NCBI GenBank assembly: GCA_002336975.1
Contig: DDFA01000110.1
Span: 1 to 17,881 of the forward strand
DNA length: 17,881 bases
DNA from: Phyllobacteriaceae bacterium UBA1940
GTDB lineage: Bacteria; Pseudomonadota; Alphaproteobacteria; Rhizobiales; Rhizobiaceae
Direction: 5' to 3'
Made by a program: the position numbers and the translations under genes. This document shows positions 7,706 through 14,180 of the stretch, one piece after another. Each line of letters opens with the position of its first letter. Position 1 is the stretch's first letter. The notes beneath the pieces were generated by a model, which made no database searches, was not told where the DNA came from, and saw only the letters and a program-made list of their open reading frames with translations.

Positions 7706-8045
7706 ATGTGTGAGGGTATTGCGCTCGGGCTGCACCTGGCGAAGAACGTGTTTCAGGGGCATGGCGAGGACGCCAAGGGGCGGTTTGCGTTCAGCAAGAC
7801 GGTGCGTCGCGGACAGGTTCTGGACTTGTTCGTCCGCCTGACGCGTTGCGTGGTCGCCATAGAGGCGCGCGGCGGATCGCATGACTGGGCGCGCGAGTTT
7901 GGGTCGCGCGGGCACGAGGTCCGCGTAATCGCGCCGGTCTTTCTGAAGCGTCTTTTAAAGCGCGAGAACAACGACGCGGCAGACGCGGTGGCGATCTGCG
8001 AGGCGGCGCTAGCGGCCGAACATGCGGTTGTCCGTCGTCAGAACA
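7706..8045 (+). pseudogene. IS110-family transposase, N-terminal fragment
   Basis: From the ATG at 7706 the frame matches the N-terminal RuvC-like (DEDD) domain of IS110 transposases: LGLHLAKNVFQGHG, RRGQVLDLF, VVAIEARGGSHDWAREF, GHEVRVIAP and KRENNDAADAVAICEA. Homology stops near 8030-8045, where the next element begins; the frame runs on to 8158 without family similarity. The transposase is normally about 320-400 residues and only about 110 remain, so the C-terminal serine-containing domain is lost. The first catalytic acidic residue, usually Asp in the G-I-D segment, is His here (GLHLAKN), so it may have been inactive before truncation. The open frame extends upstream to 7586, overlapping yciA, but that part has no family resemblance. 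Confidence 0.75.
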
Positions 8046-9089
8046 TTTGGCGCAGGTCGCGGCGTAGAGTAGCGGAGTGCGGGCCTCGTCTGGGGGTCGA
8101 TGTTAGGCGGCGAGCATGCGGTGTTGCAAGCGCCGAAGCTCGATGGTCTGCCGTTTGATCCTTTCGCGTTGTTTGATGATGGCTGCCGCCCTGCCAAAAT
8201 AGGCGTCGGCGGGCGTCACGTTGTTCAGGCTCTCGTGGTACCGCTGGTGATTGTAGTGCTCGACGAACGCCTCGATCTGGGCCTCGAGGTCGCCGGGCAG
8301 GAAGTAGTTCTCCAACAGGATGCGGTTCTTCAAGGTCTGATGCCAGCGTTCGATCTTGCCTTGGGTTTGCGGGTGCATCGGAGCGCCGCGCACGTGGCTC
8401 ATCTTTCTGGCCTCGATGTATTCCGCCAGTTCGCCGGCGATGTAGCTGGGGCCGTTGTCGCTGAGCAGCCGAGGTTTGTGCAGCACCGTGGCGCTGTCGC
8501 AGCCTGAGGCAGCAAGGGCGAGGTCCAGCGTGTCGGTGACGTCCTCGGCGCGCATGTTGGTGCACAGCTTCCAGGCGATGATGTAGCGTGAGATGTCGTC
8601 GAGCACGGTCGACAGGTACATCCAGCCCCACCCGATGATCTTGAAGTAGGTGAAGTCGGTCTGCCACATCTCGTTCGGCCGGGTGGTTTTGGTGTGGAAC
8701 TGATCGCTGGCTTTGATCACCACGTAGGCCGGGCTGGTGATCAGGTCGTGAGCCTTGAGCAGCCGGTAGACCGTGGCTTCGGACACAGAGTATTGGCGTT
8801 GATCGGTAAATCGTACGGCCAGTTCGCGCGGGGACAGTTCGGACTGTTCGAGTGCCATTTCGACGATCTGATCCTGCACCTCGACCGCGATGCGATTCCA
8901 CACCCGGCTCGGTGCCGATGGCCGATCTTCCAGCGCCTCCGGGCCGCCCTCGAGGAAGCGATCATACCAGCGGTAGAACGTCCGCCGGGCAATACCGAGC
9001 TGGTCCAGCGTCCGCTTGGCGGGCAGGTGCGACTGCTCGACGATCCTGATGATCTCGAGCTTTTCGGATGCCGGATACCTCATTCGTCG
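8029..9089 (-). mobile_element. IS3-family-like element lacking its 5' end (element A)
   Basis: This comprises the minus-strand transposase gene 8103-9083 and its 3' flank. The 3' limit is placed at about 8029, where a TGTCCGTCGTCAG sequence begins and IS110 homology ends; this boundary is inferred. The 5' limit is set by the end of the next element at 9090, only 6 bp upstream of the ATG. Any OrfA, promoter and terminal repeat that lay there are gone, so no inverted-repeat pair can be shown. Confidence 0.55.
8103..9083 (-). CDS. IS3-family DDE transposase (OrfB-like) with intact catalytic triad
   Basis: The protein is 326 residues from the ATG at 9081-9083. The N-terminus is a helix-turn-helix (MRYPASEKLEIIRIV and GIARRTFYRWYDRF), followed by an rve/DDE integrase core with WQTDFTY (D143), LLSDNGPSY (D209) and GKIERWHQTLK (E245). 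The last two are separated by 35 residues, the standard D-35-E spacing. The C-terminal FVEHYNHQRYHESLNNVTPAD is typical of the family. An upstream in-frame GTG at 9116 would add 11 residues, but that codon lies inside the terminal repeat of the neighbouring element, so I chose the ATG. The AGGT that could serve as ribosome-binding site also comes from the neighbour. Catalytically complete in appearance, but without its own 5' end it is probably not mobile. Confidence 0.85.
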   Translation of the reverse strand: MRYPASEKLEIIRIVEQSHLPAKRTLDQLGIARRTFYRWYDRFLEGGPEALEDRPSAPSRVWNRIAVEVQDQIVEMALEQSELSPRELAVRFTDQRQYSVSEATVYRLLKAHDLITSPAYVVIKASDQFHTKTTRPNEMWQTDFTYFKIIGWGWMYLSTVLDDISRYIIAWKLCTNMRAEDVTDTLDLALAASGCDSATVLHKPRLLSDNGPSYIAGELAEYIEARKMSHVRGAPMHPQTQGKIERWHQTLKNRILLENYFLPGDLEAQIEAFVEHYNHQRYHESLNNVTPADAYFGRAAAIIKQRERIKRQTIELRRLQHRMLAA

Positions 9090-9128
9090 TGACCTGCCAC
9101 TGAGCTTTTCCTCCACGTGGAGTTAGAG
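9090..9128 (+). repeat. Left terminal inverted repeat of element B
   Basis: This imperfect repeat of about 39 bp pairs with 10319-10356. It begins TGACCTGCC and ends TTAGAG. The outermost 14 bases differ at a single position from the right copy; the middle is more diverged and needs a one-base gap. Confidence 0.8.
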
Positions 9129-9152
9129 TCCGGCCCTTCGAAGGACGGACAG

Positions 9153-9419
9153 ATGAAGCGAGCACGGTTCACGGAAGAGCAGATCATCGGCGTGCTGAAA
9201 GAGCATGAGGCTGGGGCCAAGACCGGCGATCTTGCACGCAAGCACGGCGTGTCGGAGGCAATCCTCTACAACTGGAAGGCAAAGTACGGGGGCATGGACG
9301 TGTCCGAGGCCAAGCGGCTGAAGCAGCTTGAGGATGAGAACGCGAAGCTGAAGAAGCCCCTGGCCGAACAGATGCTGGACGCAGCCGCGCTCCGCGAGCT
9401 TCTCGCAAAAAAATGGTAG
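9153..9419 (+). CDS. IS3-family OrfA (helix-turn-helix/leucine-zipper subunit)
   Basis: This 88-residue OrfA begins at the ATG at 9153 ([21 protein letters not shown]), the conserved family start; the in-frame codon at 9117 lies in the terminal repeat and is unlikely. It has a helix-turn-helix ([17 protein letters not shown]) and a coiled-coil/leucine-rich tail ([15 protein letters not shown]) for dimerisation, and ends at LLAKKW. The tail has a proline (KKPLAEQ) where relatives usually have leucine. It binds the terminal repeats. It overlaps orfB at a run of seven A residues, so translation can give OrfA alone or the OrfAB transposase. Confidence 0.9.
   Translation: MKRARFTEEQIIGVLKEHEAGAKTGDLARKHGVSEAILYNWKAKYGGMDVSEAKRLKQLEDENAKLKKPLAEQMLDAAALRELLAKKW
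9407..9413 (+). other. Programmed -1 ribosomal frameshift site (A AAA AAA)
   Basis: Seven consecutive A bases are read as gcA AAA AAA in the orfA frame, two codons before the orfA stop (417-419 within the 9400s, i.e. 9417-9419). orfB is in the -1 frame and opens at 9413. This is the usual IS3-family slippery heptamer used to make OrfAB. Confidence 0.8.
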
Positions 9420-10324
9420 GACCCGCCGCCAAGCGCGAAGGCGTCGCGCATCTGCGGGCCGTAATGGGTCTGTCGGAACGGCGGGCCTGTTCGATCGTGA
9501 ACGCCGACCGCACGACGATCCGTTATCGGTCGCGCCGGCCGCCAGACACGGAACTGCGGACGCAGCTGCGCAACCTCGCCAACGCGCGGAGACGCTTCGG
9601 CTACCGACGGCTTTTCGTTCTGCTGCGCCAGAACGGCGAACCGTCCGGGATCAACCGCATCTACCGGCTTTATCGCGAGGAAGGCCTCACAGTGCGCAAG
9701 CGGCGCGCTCGGCGGCGCGCGGTGGGAACGCGTGCGCCGCTCCTTGTGGAGGCGGTCGCCAATGCGCGCTGGTCGCTGGATTTCGTCCACGATCAACTCG
9801 CCAGCGGCAGGCGGTTCCGTATCCTCAACATCGTCGACGACGTGACACGGGAGTGTCTGGCGGCGATCCCGGACACGTCGATTTCCGGCCGGCGCGTGGC
9901 GCGTGAACTGACGGCGCTGATCGAGCGGCGCGGCAAACCCAGCATGATCGTCTCCGACAACGGGACCGAGTTCACCTCGAACGCCGTGCTCGGCTGGGCG
10001 CAGGACAACGCAATCGTCTGGCATTTCATCGCGCCGGGAAAGCCGATGCAGAACGGGTTCTGCGAGAGCTTTAACGGCCGCATGCGCGACGAGCTTCTCA
10101 ACGAGAGCCTGTTCCTCGGCCTCGATCATGCCCGCGAAACAATCGCGCGCTGGGTCGCCGACTACAACCAGGCCCGGCCGCATTCCGCGCTCGGCTACAT
10201 CCCACCGGCCGCCTATGCCGCCAATCTCACCGCGATGGGCGGGCGTCCCGGCAACCCCGACCAGCCCGGCCGCCCGCACATTGCTCCACCCGCGCCTGAC
10301 GGCGTAAAACTGACGAGGCTCTAA
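9413..10324 (+). CDS. IS3-family OrfB (DDE transposase catalytic part)
   Basis: The 303-residue frame starts at the -1 frameshift point. It contains an HTH_21-like region ([14 protein letters not shown], then [14 protein letters not shown]) and the rve integrase core with SLDFVHD (D123), VSDNGTEF (D182) and FCESFNGR (E218). D182 and E218 have exactly 35 residues between them. The C-terminal motif [19 protein letters not shown] is typical of the IS407-like branch. No internal stop or missing catalytic residue is seen, so the element looks capable of transposition. The product is most likely made as an OrfAB fusion rather than from the ATG at 9413. Confidence 0.93.
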   Translation: MVGPAAKREGVAHLRAVMGLSERRACSIVNADRTTIRYRSRRPPDTELRTQLRNLANARRRFGYRRLFVLLRQNGEPSGINRIYRLYREEGLTVRKRRARRRAVGTRAPLLVEAVANARWSLDFVHDQLASGRRFRILNIVDDVTRECLAAIPDTSISGRRVARELTALIERRGKPSMIVSDNGTEFTSNAVLGWAQDNAIVWHFIAPGKPMQNGFCESFNGRMRDELLNESLFLGLDHARETIARWVADYNQARPHSALGYIPPAAYAANLTAMGGRPGNPDQPGRPHIAPPAPDGVKLTRL

Positions 10325-10356
10325 TCGCCGCTGGATGAAGGTTCAGCGGCAGGTCA
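10319..10356 (-). repeat. Right terminal inverted repeat of element B
   Basis: Read on the minus strand from 10356 it begins TGACCTGCCGCTGAACC and ends TTAGAG, pairing with 9090-9128. It overlaps the last codons of orfB. Confidence 0.8.
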
Positions 10357-10717
10357 GCGCCGCCTTGTCCTGCACCGTGGTGCGCACGGGCTTGCCGCGG
10401 ATCACGCCCTGAAGGCCAAGATCGGCCATCAGCCGCTTCACCGTGCAGCGCGCCACGCCAAAGCCCTCGCGCAGCATCTGCCGCCAGACCTTCCTGACGC
10501 CGTACACCTCGAAGTTCTCGGCGAAGACGCGGACGATCTCGGGCTTCAGCGCCATGTCCCGCCTCGCCCGCGCCGACAACTTCGCAGGATCGGCGCGCCT
10601 GGCGGCGTGAGCGTGGTAGGTCGAAGGGGCGATCGGCAGAACCTTGCAGATCGGCTCGACCCCATAGACCTGACGCTGATCGTCGATGAACGCGATCATG
10701 TCTTTGACCGCAGTCAT
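10357..10717 (-). pseudogene. IS3-family OrfB, N-terminal fragment (element C)
   Basis: From the ATG at 10715-10717 the minus strand encodes MTAVKDMIAFIDDQRQVYGV, then PICKVLPIAPSTYHAH, YGVRKVWRQMLREG and GLQGVIRGKPVRTT. This is the conserved N-terminal HTH_21 part of IS3-group OrfB. Family homology ends where element B starts at 10356; the frame continues only to a stop at 10343 inside the terminal repeat. About 120 of about 290 residues remain and the whole DDE core is gone. The ATG immediately follows the orfA stop and is in the same frame as orfA, whereas IS3 elements normally shift by -1, which suggests an indel at the junction. Confidence 0.85.
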
Positions 10718-11029
10718 TTATGATTTTGCGAGCTCCGCCACCGCAAAATGCGCCGACGCCTTGCGCAGGATCTCGTTCGCCTGCCGAAGCGCGCGGTTCT
10801 CGCGCTCCAGCGCCTTCAGCCTCGCCGCCGCATCGGTCGGCAGGCCTGCTCGCCGGCCGGCGTCGACCTCCGTGCGCTTGATCTACTCGCTCAGCGCCTG
10901 CGCCGTGCAGCCGATCTTCGCCGCCACCGACGTGATCGCCGCCCAGCGCGACGTGTGTTCGTGATCGACGACCAGGCGCACCGCCCGGCTGCGGACCTCA
11001 GGAGAAAACTTGTTGCGCGTATTGCCCAT
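10718..11029 (-). pseudogene. IS3-family OrfA with internal nonsense codon (element C)
   Basis: Read on the minus strand from the ATG at 11027-11029, this 103-codon frame begins [20 protein letters not shown], runs through [13 protein letters not shown] and TAQALSE, then meets TAG at 10883-10885. Relatives have Trp at this point (SEW or NW before the basic residues), so a single TGG to TAG change is likely. Downstream the reading continues as [39 protein letters not shown] and stops at 10718. The leucine-zipper part is therefore separated from the helix-turn-helix, which would inactivate OrfA unless the stop is suppressed. Confidence 0.85.
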
Positions 11030-11149
11030 GACGGCTCCACCTTCTCAGGAGTTGGAGCCTCCAGAAAACCCGGGGCGGTTCAGTAGGATCGTCCATCGTG
11101 TCTCTCGTGGTCTCGGCCTCCGGATCTTCAAGCTTCCGGACAAATGGGC

Positions 11150-12208
11150 TCAGTCCCGCCGTGGCGCCGGCGCCGTGGTTTGCCTCAGAATAAGCCGTAC
11201 TTCGAGAGAGATCTGCCTCGGCACCAGCTTTCGTTCGAACCTGTCGAGGAGATAGCTCGCAGCTGAATCTCCCATACGCTCGGTCGGCACATCGACCGTC
11301 GTGAGCGGAGGGTTAGAATGCTGGGACAGTTCAAGGTTGTCAAAACCTACGATTGATACGTCTTCCGGTACCCGAAGGCCGCGCTCGCGGCATTCCACAA
11401 GTGCGCCAAGCGCCAGAACATCGTTGCCGCAGATGAAAGCCGTTGGTTGAGGATGAATGCGCGCCAAAAGGGTCGCGCATGCTGAGCGACCGTTGGTGAT
11501 GGAATAGGAGCACTCCAGCACGCGCTCCGGTTCGAGTTCGATATCATTTCGACTCAGTTCTTGCCGGATGCCGGCCAACCGAGATGTGGTCCGATCATTG
11601 TCGCGGGTTGGCCCCGAAATAACGCAGATATTGCGGTGGCCGAGATGCACCAGATGGCGCACGATGGCGGCGGTCGCCACCTCATTGTCAAATCCAATGC
11701 TCGGATTTTCGCCCGCTGGATCAAGCGTGTAGGTATTGACGAAGTACACATCCTGACGATGAAGTAGGTCGTAGAGCGCCGCGTCGTGCTTCTGTCCGAT
11801 CAGGATCAGCGCCTCGGCGCCCCGTTCGACCAGCAACCGGGCTTCGTTGAACTCGGTTCGCAGGTCATAGTCGAAGGTCGCGACCAGCGCCGAAATTCCG
11901 GCGGCGGACAGGCGCCGCGTCGCTGCACCGACAAGACTGGCATAAATCGCATAGTCGAGTGTCGGGATCAGAATTCCCATCATATGCGACCGCTGCGAGC
12001 GCAGGGCCCGCGCAGCATGGTTGCGCACGTAGCCCAACACCTTCATCGCGGATTCGACCCGCTCCCGCTTGTCCGTCGAGACCTTTTCGGGATTGTTGAG
12101 CACGCGCGATACGGTCGCCGGAGCACATCCAGCGAGTTTCGCGACATCGGTGACCCCGATGCGAGGCAGAGAATCCTGCAATCGATTTCTTTCATCGTCC
12201 AGCGACAC
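11150..12208 (-). CDS. LacI-family transcriptional regulator
   Basis: This is a repressor-type regulator of about 352 residues. The N-terminal LacI helix-turn-helix is unmistakable (IGVTDVAKLAGCAPATVSRVL, then VSTDKRERVESAMKVLGYVRN), with the hinge helix HAARALRSQRSHMMGILIP. A periplasmic-binding-protein-like ligand domain follows, with FICGNDVLALGALVECRERGLRVPEDVSIVGFDN and PPLTTVDVP. The frame is open back to a TTG at 12235. I prefer the GTG at 12208 because an AAGGAG lies 11 bases upstream and a TATACT -10 candidate covers 12235-12240. It diverges from the TRAP operon and probably represses it until a sugar acid binds; the palindrome at 12295-12308 is the likely operator. The ligand is inferred only from context. 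Confidence 0.93.
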   Translation of the reverse strand: MSLDDERNRLQDSLPRIGVTDVAKLAGCAPATVSRVLNNPEKVSTDKRERVESAMKVLGYVRNHAARALRSQRSHMMGILIPTLDYAIYASLVGAATRRLSAAGISALVATFDYDLRTEFNEARLLVERGAEALILIGQKHDAALYDLLHRQDVYFVNTYTLDPAGENPSIGFDNEVATAAIVRHLVHLGHRNICVISGPTRDNDRTTSRLAGIRQELSRNDIELEPERVLECSYSITNGRSACATLLARIHPQPTAFICGNDVLALGALVECRERGLRVPEDVSIVGFDNLELSQHSNPPLTTVDVPTERMGDSAASYLLDRFERKLVPRQISLEVRLILRQTTAPAPRRD

Positions 12209-12234
12209 GGCGAGCGAAACTCCTTCAAACGCCA

Positions 12235-12263
12235 AGTATAGCAGCGCTCGGAACGCTTGAGAA
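12235..12263 (-). promoter_or_regulatory. Candidate lacI promoter
   Basis: On the minus strand TTCTCA (12263-12258), a 17 bp spacer and TATACT (12240-12235) form a plausible sigma-70 promoter, with four and five of six consensus matches. Transcription would start near 12229, just before the AAGGAG and the GTG at 12208. Predicted by eye only. Confidence 0.4.
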
Positions 12264-12271
12264 GAAATCTG

Positions 12272-12300
12272 TTGACAGCCCCATCGAGCTTGTGTGAAAT
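12272..12300 (+). promoter_or_regulatory. Probable sigma-70 promoter of the TRAP operon
   Basis: A perfect TTGACA -35 box (12272-12277), a 17 bp spacer and TGAAAT (12295-12300, four of six matches) lie 27 bp before the dctQ ATG. The -10 lies inside the LacI-type palindrome, so repressor binding would directly block polymerase. Confidence 0.6.
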
Positions 12301-12308
12301 CGATTCCA
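12295..12308. promoter_or_regulatory. Putative LacI-family operator
   Basis: TGAAATCGATTCCA is a 14 bp palindrome with central CG and one mismatched base pair, i.e. TGnAATCGATTnCA. Central-CG palindromes of this size are typical LacI/GalR operators. It lies between the divergent lacI and dctQ genes, on the -10 region and probable start of the dctQ promoter. Confidence 0.65.
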
Positions 12309-12326
12309 TAACAGGTCGGCGTTTCA

Positions 12327-12869
12327 ATGGACGCCGGTCAAGCTCCCAAAGAGGGGCGCAGGGAGGATGCCGCCTTGAAGGTTAAAAGCCATTCGGCCGT
12401 CTTGAACGGTGCGCTGATGGTCGCGAAGGCGCTGATCGTCGCCATTTCTGTCGTGATGGTCTTCGTGACCCTGATGCAAGTCGTGTTTCGCTATGTCATC
12501 GCGGCTCCGCTTCCCTGGTCCGAAGAGCTGGCGCGCTACTGCTTCGTCTGGATCGTGTTTCTCGGTGGTGCCGTTGGGCTGTCTCGCGGGATCCACCTCG
12601 GGGTGGATTTGTTCGTCAACGCCCTGCCTGCGCCTCTGCGACGGGGACTGGATGCGGTCACGAGCGCGCTCATTGCCGGCTTCGCAGCCACCGTGATCTA
12701 CGCCAGCCTTCCGGTCCTGAACATGAACATGTTCCAGAGATCGCCGGCGCTCGGCCTGCAGATGTCATACATCTACGCCGCCATTCCAATATCGATGACG
12801 CTGATCTTACTCATCAGTGTGGAGAGAGTGCTCAACTACCTGTTTTCAAAGCATGAGCAGGAGGCCTGA
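12327..12869 (+). CDS. dctQ: TRAP transporter small permease (DctQ)
   Basis: This 180-residue membrane protein has about four hydrophobic helices, starting with ALMVAKALIVAISVVMVFVTLMQVVFRY and including a segment with LPWSEELARYCFVWIVFLGGAVGL. The WSEELARY..VW pattern followed by RGIHLGVDLFV is the DctQ family signature. The protein pairs with DctM to form the TRAP permease. The ATG at 12327 has a poor ribosome-binding site. An in-frame TTG at 12375, eight bases after GGGAGG, is a credible alternative that removes 16 polar residues. It is the first gene of the LacI-controlled operon and stops 6 bp before dctM. Confidence 0.93.
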   Translation: MDAGQAPKEGRREDAALKVKSHSAVLNGALMVAKALIVAISVVMVFVTLMQVVFRYVIAAPLPWSEELARYCFVWIVFLGGAVGLSRGIHLGVDLFVNALPAPLRRGLDAVTSALIAGFAATVIYASLPVLNMNMFQRSPALGLQMSYIYAAIPISMTLILLISVERVLNYLFSKHEQEA

Positions 12870-12875
12870 TCGCCA

Positions 12876-14153
12876 ATGCTCACGGTCCTGTTCCTGACAT
12901 TCTTCATCCTGCTGCTGATCAACGTGCCGATCGCCTTCGCGCTCGGCATCGCTGCGGCGACCACCTTGCTGGTTGACGATGCGCTGCCGATCAGCAACAT
13001 CGTCACCCGGGCCTTTGTCGGCGTCGACTCCTTCACGCTCCTCGCAATTCCGTTCTTCATCATCGCCGGCGAGCTGATGAACGCCTGTGGCATCACGGAG
13101 CGCATCGTCGCGTTCGCAAGATCACTGGTCGGGCACATTCGTGGCGGGCTTGCCCATGTGTCGATCGTGGCGAGCATGTTCTTCTCAGGGATATCCGGAT
13201 CAGCCACGGCGGATGCTTCCGCGCTCGGCTCGATGATGATCCCCGCCATGAAGAAGAACGGCTTCGACGCCGACTATGCCGTCGCGGTCAATGCATCCGC
13301 CAGCGCCATGGGCCCGATCATCCCGCCCAGCATCATGATGGTCATCTACGGCTCGACTGCAAACGTTTCGATCGCGAAGCTTTTCCTCGGCGGATTTGTT
13401 CCTGGCGTCATGGTCGCCATGGGGCTGATGGCAATGGCTTACTACATCGCCAGAAAGAGGAACTATCCGTCGATCCCGCGAAACGAACTGCCTCCGGCTT
13501 TCGCGGCCATGCGGGACGCGGCCTGGGCGCTGCTCATGCCGGTCATCATCCTCGGCGGGATTTTTTCCGGCGTCTTCACCGCAACCGAGGCCGGCGTCGT
13601 AGCAGTCGCCTATGCCGCGCTTGTCGGAACCTTCGTCTACAGGACGCTAACCTTCAAACTGGTGGGCGAGCTATTGGTGGATTCAGCCGTTACCACGGCG
13701 GCAGCCATGTTTTTGATCGCCATGGCGACATCCTTCGCGTGGCTGCTGGCCTGGGCAGGATTCGGCAATGCGGTTCTCGGCGTCCTCGGCGGACTCTCCA
13801 CCAATCCAACGATAGCGCTTCTGCTGATTCTGCTCTTCATCCTGATCCTCGGGCTGTTCATCGAAGGCATCCCGATCCTGATCATCTTCACGCCTGTCCT
13901 GCTGCCGGTCGTTCTCGGCCTCGGCATCGATCCCGTCTTCTTCGGCGTCATTCTGGTCATGGCCGTTGTGATCGGATCGGTCACGCCGCCCGTCGGCATT
14001 CTCACATACATCTGCTGCGCCATCGCCGGGATTTCAATTTCGCAGGCGTTCCGCTGCCTGGTGCCGTTCTGTGCCGTGCTGATCGCAGTGCTGTTCATCT
14101 GCGCCGTGTTTCCGGCCCTCATCACGACGATTCCAACCCTTCTCAGCCGCTGA
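12876..14153 (+). CDS. dctM: TRAP transporter large permease (DctM)
   Basis: This 425-residue protein is highly hydrophobic, with about 12 membrane segments, and is the ion-coupled substrate channel of the TRAP system. Family signatures include LLAIPFFIIAGELMNACGI, FSGISGSATADASALGSMMIPAM, ASASAMGPIIPPSIMMVIYG and, near the end, GSVTPPVGILTYI. Length is normal for DctM. The AGGAGG at the end of dctQ serves the ATG. It works with the upstream DctQ and with the periplasmic DctP encoded two genes downstream. Substrate class cannot be read from the permease; the adjacent binding protein and the galactarolactone-isomerase-like gene suggest a sugar acid. Confidence 0.96.
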   Translation: MLTVLFLTFFILLLINVPIAFALGIAAATTLLVDDALPISNIVTRAFVGVDSFTLLAIPFFIIAGELMNACGITERIVAFARSLVGHIRGGLAHVSIVASMFFSGISGSATADASALGSMMIPAMKKNGFDADYAVAVNASASAMGPIIPPSIMMVIYGSTANVSIAKLFLGGFVPGVMVAMGLMAMAYYIARKRNYPSIPRNELPPAFAAMRDAAWALLMPVIILGGIFSGVFTATEAGVVAVAYAALVGTFVYRTLTFKLVGELLVDSAVTTAAAMFLIAMATSFAWLLAWAGFGNAVLGVLGGLSTNPTIALLLILLFILILGLFIEGIPILIIFTPVLLPVVLGLGIDPVFFGVILVMAVVIGSVTPPVGILTYICCAIAGISISQAFRCLVPFCAVLIAVLFICAVFPALITTIPTLLSR

Positions 14154-14180
14154 TACGGCCATCTGCAAAGGATATCTGCT

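Larger units (their letters stand above)
9090..10356 (+). mobile_element. Complete IS3-family (IS407-like) insertion sequence, 1,267 bp (element B)
   Basis: The ends were found by comparing both flanks of the orfA/orfB pair. The left end reads TGACCTGCCACTGAGCTTTT from 9090. The right end, reverse-complemented from 10356, reads TGACCTGCCGCTGAACCTTC. Thirteen of the first 14 bases match, and 27 of about 39 match out to a shared TTAGAG. TG...CA termini, a 1.27 kb size and two ORFs overlapping at an A7 tract are typical of IS3/IS407-type elements. The flanks (...TCG on the left, GCG... on the right) are not an obvious 3-4 bp target duplication, and both neighbouring elements are truncated exactly at the edges. 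Confidence 0.85.
10357..11082 (-). mobile_element. Truncated IS3-family element (element C), 5' part only
   Basis: On the minus strand the element begins at 11082 with TGAACCGCCCCGGGTTTTCT, an IS3-type TG start just upstream of orfA. It continues through orfA and the first part of orfB, and is cut by element B at 10356. The 3' half and right terminal repeat are missing, so it cannot move on its own. Confidence 0.75.

Noticed and set aside
9266..10279. Minus-strand 337-codon frame across element B
   Set aside because: Antisense to orfA/orfB, whose motifs and frameshift site are clear.
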